Shown here: positions 8,479 through 16,933 of the stretch, piece by piece
How positions within the stretch are numbered: the first letter of the stretch is position 1
How the letters are laid out: every line of letters begins with the position of its first letter
Assembly: GCF_014641075.1 (NCBI RefSeq)
Contig: NZ_BMHP01000002.1
Span: forward strand, 1,860,001-1,924,000
Length of the DNA: 64,000 nucleotides
Direction of reading: 5' to 3'
From: Paenibacillus nasutitermitis
GTDB lineage: Bacteria; Bacillota; Bacilli; Paenibacillales; Paenibacillaceae
Position numbers and translations under genes: made by a program
The notes under the pieces: model-generated
What the model saw: only the letters and a program-made list of their open reading frames with translations
What the model was told of the DNA's origin: nothing
Database searches by the model: none

Positions 8479-8846
8479 ATCTTGTTCAATTTTTCCTTAT
8501 TCTGGCAAACACCCTGATGCTCGTAACCGGACAATTTATCTGGAAATACGGATTGATGCAAAAGGCCAAGCCGTTTGAAAGCTTCCGCACCATTGTTGAA
8601 CTGGTCTTCTCTCCTTATATTCTGGGCGGATTGTTTATTTACGGCTGCGCAACGGTGCTATGGCTGTATATCGTCTCCAAGGTCGATCTCAGCCTTGCGT
8701 ATCCCATTCAAAGTCTGGCTTATGTGATATCCATCGTTGGCGCGTATTACATCTTCGATGAATCGCTTTCCGCTCTGAAAATTGTCGGCTGCCTGCTCAT
8801 CCTCGCTGGTGTCGCCTGCATTGGACTCTCCGCTAAATATGCATGA
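8475..8846 (+). CDS. SMR/EamA-type small membrane protein, probable lipid-linked sugar flippase
   Basis: The 123-aa protein has four membrane helices with the EmrE-like layout, including the conserved late motif (SKVDLSLAYPIQSLAY). Within glycosylation clusters such proteins (ArnE/ArnF type) flip undecaprenyl-phosphate-sugar across the membrane, and the neighbours GT2 and GT39 support that reading over drug efflux. Translation starts at TTG 8475, overlapping the upstream TGA in TTGA, with AAGGACG about 8 nt upstream inside the previous gene. Confidence 0.78.
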   Translation: MNLVQFFLILANTLMLVTGQFIWKYGLMQKAKPFESFRTIVELVFSPYILGGLFIYGCATVLWLYIVSKVDLSLAYPIQSLAYVISIVGAYYIFDESLSALKIVGCLLILAGVACIGLSAKYA

Positions 8847-8897
8847 TCCCGACCTCCATGACTGTGCCGCAAGACTGCCGGGATGGAATGAAATTTT

Positions 8898-8927
8898 TTG
8901 AAACCTCCTTCATTTTATTGGTATATA
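8898..8927 (+). promoter_or_regulatory. Candidate promoter for the stalk-domain gene at 8962
   Basis: TTGAAA (8898-8903), 17-18 nt spacer, GTATAT/TATATA (8921-8927). The -10 region lies within a perfect 12-bp palindrome GGTATATATACC (8920-8931), which might also be an operator. Confidence 0.4.
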
Positions 8928-8961
8928 TACCGATAATTAGAGGAAAAGAGGAGGAATTCAG

Positions 8962-9960
8962 TTGAAAAAAGGGTTTATTTCATTCATGATAGGCGTCTTC
9001 ATTCTTACCGTCCTGGCTATTCCTGCCGCTGCCGCTGATGGCGGGGCCCATATTTTTGTCAATGGCGCGCCCATCAAAGCAAAATCGGTAACTAAAAACG
9101 GCGTTTCTTTTGTCCCTTTCCGGGAATTATTTGAAAAGCTGGGCATGGGAATCGGATACAATGCAAAGTTGAACCAGGTGACCGGCACAAAAAAAGATCT
9201 AAAGCTCACCTTCACGCTGGGGTCCAAAACGGCCTATGTCAATGGCCAGAAGAAAGCCCTGCAAGCCGCACCTTTCACAAAAAATGGCGCCACCTATATC
9301 CCGGTTCGTATCGTCGGCGAAGCGACGGGGAATGCCGTCTATTGGACAGCCGAAGCGAATTTGATTCAAATTAATAGTCCCTCCTTTAAAGGAGCCTCCT
9401 ATACCATTGATGGTATCCCCGTCGTGATCGACGCTAACGGAACAGTCTCCTTTGGCCCCGGTGCCTTGAACCAACAAAAGATGCAGCGTGAATTGGCTGA
9501 GCAAGAATCGATCCGGAATTTTATCGAAAGTCTCCCGCCTTCACGCAAGGTTGGAGAACCTCCAACGAAGAAGCAGTCCCAAGATCCCGGATATAAAGGT
9601 TACCCTGATTATTTTGACGATAATTATGTTGAGGCAGCCGGGGAGAATAAAGATCTGCCGCCGCTGATGAGCAAAGGCTGGATTTCTTTATCCATGTTGT
9701 CGGAAATCGAAAATATCAACCGTGTCGAGAATGAGGATCCCAATACGATCACTTTAGCCAGGTACGACCAGGCAAACGGTGTTTTCCGATTTGATATCGT
9801 CATGACAGACGCTTACAAAAAAGCAAAAAACGGCAGCTTTGTGTTAAGCGGCATTCAAGTAACAAAATATAACGGTACGATGTATCTTAATATTGAAGAC
9901 TTGAAGAACGCTGAAGTCATTGATACGAAACCCAAGGAGCCCAGCAATAACCTCGCTTGA
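8962..9960 (+). CDS. Secreted protein with copper-amine-oxidase-N (stalk) domain
   Basis: Signal peptide at residues 1-25 (KKGF then a hydrophobic core ending PAAAA). The stalk domain covers about residues 30-135 and has the two-repeat pattern seen in this family, with SFVPFRELFEKLG and TYIPVRIVGEATG. The remaining 200 aa (Pro-rich linker near 190-215, then a C-terminal part) match nothing I recognise. Such domains are common on surface proteins of Paenibacillus and are thought to be structural; there is no sign of amine oxidase activity. TTG start at 8962 with GAGGAGG 7 nt upstream. It converges on the aldo/keto reductase gene across a shared terminator. Confidence 0.8.
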   Translation: MKKGFISFMIGVFILTVLAIPAAAADGGAHIFVNGAPIKAKSVTKNGVSFVPFRELFEKLGMGIGYNAKLNQVTGTKKDLKLTFTLGSKTAYVNGQKKALQAAPFTKNGATYIPVRIVGEATGNAVYWTAEANLIQINSPSFKGASYTIDGIPVVIDANGTVSFGPGALNQQKMQRELAEQESIRNFIESLPPSRKVGEPPTKKQSQDPGYKGYPDYFDDNYVEAAGENKDLPPLMSKGWISLSMLSEIENINRVENEDPNTITLARYDQANGVFRFDIVMTDAYKKAKNGSFVLSGIQVTKYNGTMYLNIEDLKNAEVIDTKPKEPSNNLA

Positions 9961-10017
9961 AGCCATCCGCCAGCGGTATGGCTTCCATAGCTGCCGGGGA
10001 TGGATGGTTTAAGTAAC

Positions 10018-10058
10018 AAAAAAAAGCGGCAGGGGACAGCTCCCTTGCCGCTTTTTTT
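10018..10058. terminator. Bidirectional intrinsic terminator
   Basis: A-rich arm plus GCGGCA(A)GGG pairing across a short loop with CCCTTGCCGC and a T-run at 10052-10058. It lies between the convergent stalk-protein and aldo/keto reductase genes and has U-tracts in both directions. Confidence 0.9.
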
Positions 10059-10090
10059 GAAGTGCGGTCATTCCGTTTTTTATCCGAATC

Positions 10091-11080
10091 TTAGCGCAAA
10101 ATATCCTCAATCTGTGAAAGCTCTTCATTGGAGAAGTCCAGGTTGCTCAGAGCCGCCACATTATCCTCGATCTGGCTCACCTTGCTCGCACCGATCAGCG
10201 CTGAGGTGACGCGTCCACCGCGCAGCACCCAGGCAAGCGCCAGCTGGGCCAGGGATTGGCCGCGCTTTGCCGCAATGGCATTAAGCTTCTGCAGCTTGGC
10301 TACGCGCTCAGGGGTTACCGCGCTTTCCTGCAGAGCGCCCGTCTGGCTAGCCGCGCGCGAATCCTCCGGAATGCCGCCAAGATATTTATTCGTTAACAAG
10401 CCTTGGGCAAGCGGACAGAACGCGATACTGCCGACGCCATTGTCCTCCAGCACATCCTGAAGACCGTTCTCGATCCAGCGGTCAAACATATTGTAGCTGG
10501 GCTGATGAATGACAAGCGGCGTGCCCAGGCGTTTCATGATGGCAATGGCTTCCGCCGATTGCTCCGCGCTATAGCTGCTGATGCCGACATATAACGCTTT
10601 GCCCGAACGCACAATATGATCCAGCGCGCCCATGGTTTCCTCAAGCGGCGTTTCTGGATCCGGACGATGGGAGTAGAAAATATCGACATAGTCCAGCCCC
10701 ATGCGTTTGAGGCTCTGATCCAGGGAAGCGATCAAATATTTGCGTGAGCCCCACTCCCCGTAAGGTCCGGGCCACATATAATACCCGGCTTTGGAAGAGA
10801 TAATCAGCTCGTCCCGGTATGGTTTGAAGTCTCCGGCCATCACACGCCCGAACATCTCTTCCGCTGAACCCGCCGGGGGTCCGTAGTTATTCGCCAAATC
10901 AAAATGCGTTATACCCAGATCAAATGCCCGGTGAAGCATGGCACGACCATTCTCATGCGTATCCACGCCGCCAAAATTATGCCACAATCCAAGAGAAATA
11001 GCTGGAAGCTTCAGGCCTGTCCGTCCAACCCGGTTGTACGTCATCGATGCATACCGTTCTTTGTTTGCCGAATATACCAC
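10091..11080 (-). CDS. Aldo/keto reductase, YghZ / L-glyceraldehyde-3-phosphate reductase type
   Basis: NADPH-dependent oxidoreductase with a TIM-barrel fold, 329 aa. Visible features are the family opening (GRTGLKLPAISLGLW), the active-site region FDLANNYGPPAGSAEEMFG with the catalytic Asp and Tyr, the Lys in IISSKAGYYMWPGPYGEWGS, and the His in DIFYSHRPDPETP. The WPGPYGEWGSRK stretch is typical of the YghZ subgroup, which reduces methylglyoxal and L-glyceraldehyde-3-phosphate. GTG start at 11080 with AAGGAG 7 nt upstream. A 14-bp perfect palindrome lies directly upstream. Confidence 0.9.
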   Translation of the reverse strand: MVYSANKERYASMTYNRVGRTGLKLPAISLGLWHNFGGVDTHENGRAMLHRAFDLGITHFDLANNYGPPAGSAEEMFGRVMAGDFKPYRDELIISSKAGYYMWPGPYGEWGSRKYLIASLDQSLKRMGLDYVDIFYSHRPDPETPLEETMGALDHIVRSGKALYVGISSYSAEQSAEAIAIMKRLGTPLVIHQPSYNMFDRWIENGLQDVLEDNGVGSIAFCPLAQGLLTNKYLGGIPEDSRAASQTGALQESAVTPERVAKLQKLNAIAAKRGQSLAQLALAWVLRGGRVTSALIGASKVSQIEDNVAALSNLDFSNEELSQIEDILR

Positions 11081-11094
11081 GTTATCGCTCCTTT

Positions 11095-11108
11095 ATCATT
11101 CGAATGAT
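11095..11108. promoter_or_regulatory. Palindromic candidate operator before the aldo/keto reductase gene
   Basis: Perfect 14-bp palindrome ATCATTCGAATGAT, just upstream of the AAGGAG of the reductase gene and downstream of its candidate promoter. No dedicated regulator is adjacent. Confidence 0.4.
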
Positions 11109-11129
11109 CAAAGAATAACTTTCACCCCC

Positions 11130-11158
11130 ATCTTACACTACTGCTTCACGGGGCTCAA
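11130..11158 (-). promoter_or_regulatory. Candidate promoter of the aldo/keto reductase gene
   Basis: On the minus strand: TTGAGC (11153-11158), 17-nt spacer, TAAGAT (11130-11135). The palindrome at 11095-11108 would lie about +20 to +35 of the transcript. Confidence 0.4.
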
Positions 11159-11195
11159 GGCTGTCCAAAGCAGCGAATCTTGACAACACAAGAAG

Positions 11196-11220
11196 CGGCA
11201 TGCTCTGCGAGAGCATGCCG
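11196..11220 (-). terminator. Terminator after the radical SAM gene
   Basis: Perfect 11-bp stem CGGCATGCTCT / AGAGCATGCCG with a 3-nt loop, 5 bp past the stop codon, followed on the minus strand by a moderately T-rich CTTCTTGTGTTG. Confidence 0.75.
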
Positions 11221-11225
11221 TTGTT

Positions 11226-13052
11226 TTAAACCGTTCCTGTCCGCTGCCCGGTGTGAACAAGCTTCTGAATGAACGGGCGTGCAGCAGCGCCGTCTTCCTT
11301 GCCTCCGCCGCTGTAGACCACAATTAGCAGTGAGTGCGCCTCTGCAGACAGAACGCCCTCTGCCAGATAAAGAGCAAGGTCAAATGGCAGCAGCTCGATT
11401 ACCGCATGTTTATGCAGCTCCTTCTCGCCCAGCCCCAGCGCCGCAAATGCTTCCGAGACGTCCCCGGGCTCTTTCGCAAGCTGCCCCATCCAGCCGTTCC
11501 AGGCGGCTTTGTCCATCGTGAAATCCCACCATACCTTGCGCGGCTTGTATTTGTGGTTCAGATAATAGTCCAGCTTCATAAGCCCCAGCGCCACATCCGG
11601 ATTCCATTTCTTCCCGGCCTCCGCCATGCGGTGGACATGCACCTCAGACAGGAACGTCCACAGCCGGGAGAACAGATCCTCCAACTGGTGGCCGATTTTC
11701 TGCCAGCCGCGTCCCTCCCAGTAATCGCCGAACTGCTGGAAGAAATCAAAAGCGGAATCAAAGGCCTGTCCAATTAAATAGTGCAGCGCATGATCCATGC
11801 GGTGCGCATTCCAATACTTCTCCAGCACATCCTCCACCCGTTTGATACGGACGATATCCGAGAACGGCATAATATCATTCCCCAATATTTCATAGGGAGC
11901 GCGGTCCATATAGACATAGCCGTGTTTCTCCGCGTCGCGGCGCATGCCGGTGCCACGCAGCATTTTGAGAAAACCGAGCTGCAGCTCCTCCGGGCCAAGG
12001 GCGAACACATCGTTGAAGGTTTTGCGGAAGGTCTCGTAGTTCTCCAGGGGCAGGCCCGCAATCAGATCGAGATGCTGATCGATCTTGCCGCTTTCCTTCA
12101 CCTTCGTTACAGTACGGCTGAGCTTCGCAAAGTTCTGTCTGCGCTGTACCTCCGCATTGGTGGGATCATTGGTCGATTGTACGCCGATTTCAAAACGGAA
12201 TATGCCGGCCGGCGCATGCTCGGCCAGATAATCAAGCACCTCCGGCCGCATAATATCCGCCGTAATTTCGAACTGGAACACGCAGCCCCCGTGATTCTCA
12301 ATGAGGAAATGAAAGATTTCCAGGGCATAGTCGCGTTTGATATTAAAGGTACGGTCCACAAATTTGATCAGCTTCGCTCCGGACTGGATCAGATAGAGCA
12401 AATCTGCTTTGGTCCGCTCCATATCGAAGTAGCGGACGCCAACCTCGATGCTCGACAAACAGAACTGGCAGCTAAAGGGACAGCCGCGGCTTGTTTCGAA
12501 ATAGGTGACCCGGCTCTGCAATCCGGCTGTATCCTCAGGGAAGCGGTAGGGCGAAGGAAGCTTCGCCAGATCCAGCTTCGGACGGGGAGGATTTACGATA
12601 ATCTCCATCGTGCCGTCCTGGTGCTGCTTGCGGTAAGCCGCTCCGAATACCATATGCAGCTTCTGCGTATCCCGCAGCTCCGTCAGCAGATGATGGAAGG
12701 TCTCTTCCCCTTCGCCGACCACAATATAATCGACCTGCGGCAGCCGCTCCATCCAAAAGGCCGTGTCATAGCTGACCTCCGGACCGCCAAGCACGATCCG
12801 CAGCCCGGGCATGATTTTCCGCAGCATATCAATGACCGTTATCGTTTCCTCAATATTCCAGATGTAACAGGAGAAGCCGATCACATCCGGTTTGCGGGCA
12901 TAAACATCAGCCGCGATGTTCATCACGGGATCTTTGATCGTATATTCCGCTATTTCCATATCGAATTCGTGCCCGCTGTAGGCTTTCAGGCAGCGAAGCG
13001 CCAGTGATGTATGAATAAATTTGGCATTCAAGGTTGCCAGCACAACTTTCAT
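11226..13052 (-). CDS. B12-binding-domain radical SAM protein with DUF4080
   Basis: The 608-aa protein has an N-terminal cobalamin-binding Rossmann domain (about 1-140, with GFSCYIWN and VLGGPEVSYD), then a radical SAM domain with the 4Fe-4S ligands in CPFSCQFC (Cys191, Cys195, Cys198), and a C-terminal DUF4080 region. The class performs radical methylations or rearrangements using B12 and SAM; the substrate of DUF4080 proteins is not known. I chose ATG 13052 with GAGGG upstream; extended frames run into the leader hairpin. The leader contains a strong terminator-like structure at 13121-13177. Confidence 0.88.
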   Translation of the reverse strand: MKVVLATLNAKFIHTSLALRCLKAYSGHEFDMEIAEYTIKDPVMNIAADVYARKPDVIGFSCYIWNIEETITVIDMLRKIMPGLRIVLGGPEVSYDTAFWMERLPQVDYIVVGEGEETFHHLLTELRDTQKLHMVFGAAYRKQHQDGTMEIIVNPPRPKLDLAKLPSPYRFPEDTAGLQSRVTYFETSRGCPFSCQFCLSSIEVGVRYFDMERTKADLLYLIQSGAKLIKFVDRTFNIKRDYALEIFHFLIENHGGCVFQFEITADIMRPEVLDYLAEHAPAGIFRFEIGVQSTNDPTNAEVQRRQNFAKLSRTVTKVKESGKIDQHLDLIAGLPLENYETFRKTFNDVFALGPEELQLGFLKMLRGTGMRRDAEKHGYVYMDRAPYEILGNDIMPFSDIVRIKRVEDVLEKYWNAHRMDHALHYLIGQAFDSAFDFFQQFGDYWEGRGWQKIGHQLEDLFSRLWTFLSEVHVHRMAEAGKKWNPDVALGLMKLDYYLNHKYKPRKVWWDFTMDKAAWNGWMGQLAKEPGDVSEAFAALGLGEKELHKHAVIELLPFDLALYLAEGVLSAEAHSLLIVVYSGGGKEDGAAARPFIQKLVHTGQRTGTV

Positions 13053-13120
13053 GTTGTTCAATTCCCTCTTTTGTTTATGGCTTACAAGCCCTTCTATTGT
13101 ACCGAATATAGAACAAAAAA

Positions 13121-13177
13121 AGAAGGGCGGCCCTCCCTCCTGCAGCCTGAAGCTGCAAGAAGGAAAGCCGCCCTTCT
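13121..13177 (-). terminator. Large hairpin with U-tract in the radical SAM leader
   Basis: Outer stem AGAAGGGCGGC (13121-13131) / GCCGCCCTTCT (13167-13177), with an inner CTGCAGC / GCTGCA helix, followed on the minus strand by seven T's (13114-13120). It is about 60 bp upstream of the radical SAM start and downstream of another terminator, so it is either a second stop for protease transcripts or an attenuator. Confidence 0.75.
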
Positions 13178-13252
13178 TCGCCTTATCGCATAAACTAGAA
13201 GAAACGGCTAACACGGTCCTTCGCGGCGAAGCAAGTATCTTCCCCTAGAAAT

Positions 13253-13290
13253 ATAAGCCTGGTATAGGCGAAAACTTATACCAGGCTTAT
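13253..13290 (-). terminator. Terminator after the stalk-trypsin protease gene
   Basis: Perfect 14-bp stem ATAAGCCTGGTATA / TATACCAGGCTTAT that can extend outward by 3 more pairs, with a 10-nt loop, about 10 bp past the protease stop. Confidence 0.8.
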
Positions 13291-13301
13291 ATTTTGATAA
13301 A

Positions 13302-14879
13302 TTAAGTGCGGACCTGCACAATCATTTTTTCTTTGCCTTGCATTTGAATTACAGGGTAACGGACACGCCATTTGCCATCCGCGGTTGCGGTAGCTTCCCC
13401 CGGATTCAAGCCGCGCGGCTCAAAGCTGAATTCCTGCTCGTAATAGACGGTAAGTGCAATCGTATTATCCGGCAGCAGTTTGTGCAGCTTGGAGCCGGTA
13501 TCCATGGCCCAGTAGCGCAGATCTTCATTCGATTTATGCCCATACAGCATATAGAATGCAGGATCAATAACCGCTGTAACAGTCAGCCAGCCCTGCGAAT
13601 CGCGCTTGACCTCAATCCGTTCCAGCTTGGTCGTGCCTTCCGCTGCGCTGATCTCGCTGAATTTCTTCACGACAAGTTCGCGAATATCATTATCACTGGC
13701 TCCCGCCAGACTTTCCGGCAGTGTTTTGGGCAGAAAAGCGATTTTCTCCGATGCTTTTTCGTCCTCGATATTGTAAAGCAGGATGCTGACATTCAGCACG
13801 GATATCGCAAAATTCAAATTTGCCTGCGTGGAGTCGACTCCCGAGGTCGTGATTCCCACCAGCTCGCCATAATCGTCAAACAACCCGCCTCCGGAACTGC
13901 CGTGATCGATCGGAACGCTAATCTGATACGTCTGGACGCCATCCGCTTGCTGCAAATTGCTGACAATACCGTCAGAGACCGTATTTTGAAAGCCCAGCGG
14001 GCTGCCAATGGCAATAACATGGGCACCTTTGTTGACACCGTAGCCGATTACAGCGGGCTCCACGCCAAGCGGCTTCTTCGTTTGAATGACGGCCAGATCC
14101 GCTTTCTCGTCGTAGCCGACAACTCCTTCTACCTCGAAGCTGTCGCCGCTGCGCAGCAGCACCGTTGCTTTCTCGGTCTCTTTCACAACATGCAAATTCG
14201 TGACGATCCGGTTTTCGCCAATGATTACGCCACTGCCCTGCAATGTATCGGTTGTGATCATCACAACCTTATCATCGTTCATATCCACAACTTCTTCCGT
14301 CGTATAGGGGTAGTCCACATCACTGGGACCATAATCGGGATCAACTTCCCCTTCCGTGACGGAATCCTCTTCTTCAGCCTGAGCTTGCAGCGCTTCGTAC
14401 GAAGTGATCCGGATGATACGGGCTGCCGTATCCAGCTCGACCTTCGCGCCGAGCGCTTCGGCGACAAAACGCAGCGGAACCATTGTCGCTCCATCGATCA
14501 CCTGCGGCGCAGCCGCCAGGGTCACGCTTTTCCCGTTATTAACGGCTTTGTTGGAGCCAAGTTGAAGCGTGATGACGGAGCGGTCCTTAATGGCGATGAT
14601 CGTCTTGGTTGCCGGCTCCCAGGTCACGTTGGCCTTCAAGGCATTAAATATCGTGCGCATCGGCACAATCATTGTTCCTTTGATGGTAACGGGCGATGGC
14701 GACAAAGCCAGCTTCGTTCCATCCACATATACAGTTGCAGCCTTGGTCTGCACAGCTGTCTTGGGAGCCGCAGCGGCCGCGGCGCTGTAATCTGCCAGTC
14801 CCGGGAGAGGTACGAATACAAGTCCTGCTGCAAGTACGGATAATAGCACATTTCGTTTCCATGAATACTTCAATTTCAC
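13302..14879 (-). CDS. Secreted trypsin-like serine protease with N-terminal stalk domain
   Basis: The 525-aa protein has a signal peptide (1-30, cleavage near GLADYSA), a stalk/copper-amine-oxidase-N domain (about 45-160, with MIVPMRTIFNAL and TMVPLRFVAEALG), an acidic linker (165-200), and an HtrA-type chymotrypsin fold. The catalytic triad is visible: His230 in TNLHVV, Asp261 in KADLAVI and Ser329 in HGSSGGGLFD. The oxyanion motif reads GSSGGG rather than the usual GNSGGP. There is no PDZ domain; the last 130 aa are of unknown type. GTG start at 14879 lies 9 nt after GGAGG. It probably acts on the cell surface in protein quality control or processing, which is inference. Confidence 0.9.
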   Translation of the reverse strand: MKLKYSWKRNVLLSVLAAGLVFVPLPGLADYSAAAAAAPKTAVQTKAATVYVDGTKLALSPSPVTIKGTMIVPMRTIFNALKANVTWEPATKTIIAIKDRSVITLQLGSNKAVNNGKSVTLAAAPQVIDGATMVPLRFVAEALGAKVELDTAARIIRITSYEALQAQAEEEDSVTEGEVDPDYGPSDVDYPYTTEEVVDMNDDKVVMITTDTLQGSGVIIGENRIVTNLHVVKETEKATVLLRSGDSFEVEGVVGYDEKADLAVIQTKKPLGVEPAVIGYGVNKGAHVIAIGSPLGFQNTVSDGIVSNLQQADGVQTYQISVPIDHGSSGGGLFDDYGELVGITTSGVDSTQANLNFAISVLNVSILLYNIEDEKASEKIAFLPKTLPESLAGASDNDIRELVVKKFSEISAAEGTTKLERIEVKRDSQGWLTVTAVIDPAFYMLYGHKSNEDLRYWAMDTGSKLHKLLPDNTIALTVYYEQEFSFEPRGLNPGEATATADGKWRVRYPVIQMQGKEKMIVQVRT

Positions 14880-14997
14880 TTAGACTTTCCTCCAATTTTT
14901 TGGCAATTTCCCACTTGGCTATCGTATCACCCTATCCTCTCTCTTGTCTATGAAATTGAATTCAAAGATTTACCGTTATAAGGATTGCTGATACCCG

Positions 14998-15906
14998 TTA
15001 AAGCTCATGCTCCTGCTGTTTGAACTCTGTCGGGGTCAGCCCGGTCTCGTCCTTGAAGTTCCGCGAGAAATAATGAATGCTCGCATAACCCAGACGCTCC
15101 GCAATCCGTTCCATCTTCTCGCCTTGCAGCAAATGGTATTTGGCTTTGCGGATACGCTCGGAGATGAGGTATTGCTTAGGCGTTACGCCTGTGCATTTCT
15201 TAAACATAGCCGAAAAATAAATCGCGTGATAGCCGCATAAGCCGGCCAGTTCCGCCACGGTCCAGTTTGTTTCCGGATGCTGGCCGATTGCCGACAGCGC
15301 AGGTTCGATTTTGACACGCTCCGCAGAAGGAGGCTGCCGGTTCAACAGCTGCCTGGCCAGGGCAATAATCATTTCTGTCATGAGTGCCCGTAAATAAATC
15401 GCATAGCCCGGTGTTTCATTACTGTATTCCTGAACAATACGAAGCAAATAAGGCTCCAGGCCCGGCATATTAATAAAAGCAGGCAGCTGAACCTTGTCCT
15501 GGCCCGGAATCTCGACAATAAAACCGATCTCCCGGTAGAGCCGCATCTCCTCATCCGAACAGCTCTGCAGGGCGTAAGCGGGATGAATCGGTTCCGGTGA
15601 AGGAACCCGCCATTGAAAATGCAAACTGATATATTCGACTTCGCTCAAGATTCGCAGACGGTGCGGACAAAGGGGACCGTATATCACACAGTCTCCGCCA
15701 GCAAGCAGATAATGTTCTGCGCCAATTTGAGCTTCCGCTTCACCCGAAAGAATATAAAACAACTGAAAATCGGGGTTTTTACGGGGGCCCCATACGATAT
15801 TCTCATGAGCCTCCGCTCGCGCCGCAAAATTAACGGCCGGCGCCAGGTCATAAATCGATCCCAGATCGGTTGATATCAAACATGCACAGCCCCTTCGATC
15901 ATTCAT
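14998..15906 (-). CDS. AraC family transcriptional regulator
   Basis: The 302-aa protein has an N-terminal cupin-like ligand domain (about 20-115, with LAGGDCVIYGPLCPHRL) and a C-terminal double HTH of AraC type (about 200-300: WTVAELAGLCGYHAIYFSAM, then ERIAERLGYASIHYFSRNFK). It is divergent from the PhyH-type dioxygenase gene with 117 bp between starts, the layout expected of a local activator. The Shine-Dalgarno is weak. Confidence 0.9.
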   Translation of the reverse strand: MNDRRGCACLISTDLGSIYDLAPAVNFAARAEAHENIVWGPRKNPDFQLFYILSGEAEAQIGAEHYLLAGGDCVIYGPLCPHRLRILSEVEYISLHFQWRVPSPEPIHPAYALQSCSDEEMRLYREIGFIVEIPGQDKVQLPAFINMPGLEPYLLRIVQEYSNETPGYAIYLRALMTEMIIALARQLLNRQPPSAERVKIEPALSAIGQHPETNWTVAELAGLCGYHAIYFSAMFKKCTGVTPKQYLISERIRKAKYHLLQGEKMERIAERLGYASIHYFSRNFKDETGLTPTEFKQQEHEL

Positions 15907-16023
15907 TCGTATTGGAAAAGTGCAAATCCCTCTTCAGTATTTATAAAGACAGCGCTGCCAATCTCCTCTATGCTTATTTTATCAAGTAACCCATACGATT
16001 CAACCCTGAGGAGGCAACTACTT

Positions 16024-16833
16024 ATGTTAAGTCAAGCACAAATGAATGAATTTGAAAAGAACGGTTTTTTGAAAGGCGACATCGTCCTGAGCGACGCCGA
16101 GGTGGAAGCGCTTCGCGCTGAGCTGGATCTTGTCATGAACGGACAATCTGTCAAGAAGCCGGTTCTTTCCCACAATATGGTGGCAGGCTACGATGAAATG
16201 AAAATGACGGTCAGCGAAACGGTCGTGCAAATCGTAAATATCTGGATGGCCAGCGATGCATTCTTTCAACATGCAGCCAACAAAACCATTTGCGAGGAAA
16301 TCGCCCAGCTCACCCACACAGATCAGCTCCGTATCTGGCATGACCAAATCCAATACAAACCGCCTGTGACCGGCGGTCCGACCAAATGGCATCAGGATCA
16401 TCCGCTGTGGCCGATCATCACGCCTTCGGATCTCGTCAGCGCCTGGGTCGCTCTGGATGATGCGACCATCGAGAACGGCTGTATGTGGATGGTGCCGGGC
16501 AGTCACAAATGGGGCAATCACCAGCAGTATCTGCAAAGCGATGCAGAATTCAAACCGGTTCACAAACAGCCGGAACTGCTGCCGGAAGGCGCCAACGTCG
16601 AAGCAGTGCCTTTTGAAATCAAAAAAGGCCAGGTTGGCTACCACCACTGCCTGACCTGGCACGGCAGCCCGAATAATCACTCGCAGCATAAGCGCCGCGC
16701 AATTGCCGTGCATTATATGCCTGGCCATACCCGCTACACGCCAACATCCGGGCATCCCATGCTGCCTTTCGTAACGGTAGAAGCGGGCGAGCTGCTTACG
16801 GGAGATCATTTCCCGCTCGTCTATCAAAAATAA
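16024..16833 (+). CDS. Phytanoyl-CoA dioxygenase (PhyH) family Fe(II)/2-oxoglutarate oxygenase
   Basis: This 269-aa oxygenase has an intact facial triad: His123 and Asp125 in KWHQDHP and a distal His213 in LTWHGS, with Arg224/Arg225 downstream as the probable 2-oxoglutarate anchor. These enzymes hydroxylate small molecules in many pathways; the substrate is unknown. ATG 16024 has GAGGAGG 9 nt upstream, and the in-frame extension upstream has no such site. The divergent AraC gene is its likely regulator. Confidence 0.88.
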   Translation: MLSQAQMNEFEKNGFLKGDIVLSDAEVEALRAELDLVMNGQSVKKPVLSHNMVAGYDEMKMTVSETVVQIVNIWMASDAFFQHAANKTICEEIAQLTHTDQLRIWHDQIQYKPPVTGGPTKWHQDHPLWPIITPSDLVSAWVALDDATIENGCMWMVPGSHKWGNHQQYLQSDAEFKPVHKQPELLPEGANVEAVPFEIKKGQVGYHHCLTWHGSPNNHSQHKRRAIAVHYMPGHTRYTPTSGHPMLPFVTVEAGELLTGDHFPLVYQK

Positions 16834-16851
16834 CATCACATGCATCAAAAA

Positions 16852-16893
16852 AATGGATCGGAAGAAACGCATCGCGCGTCTCCTTCGATCCAT
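16852..16893 (-). terminator. Terminator between PhyH and stalk-protein genes
   Basis: Stem AATGGATCG(G)AAG / CTTCGATCCATT with one bulge and a large loop. The A-run before the left arm gives a U-tract for minus-strand transcripts from the convergent stalk gene. Confidence 0.75.
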
Positions 16894-16933
16894 TGCTATT
16901 TCTCACCCGGTCAGGCGATGCCGCTTTTCCAGA

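Noticed and set aside
11781..13007. 408-codon plus-strand frame opposite the radical SAM gene
   Set aside because: Shadow frame; the minus strand holds the CxxxCxxC motif and B12-binding domain.
13338..14843. 501-codon plus-strand frame opposite the stalk-trypsin protease
   Set aside because: Shadow frame caused by GC-rich codon use; the protease on the other strand has a signal peptide and complete triad.
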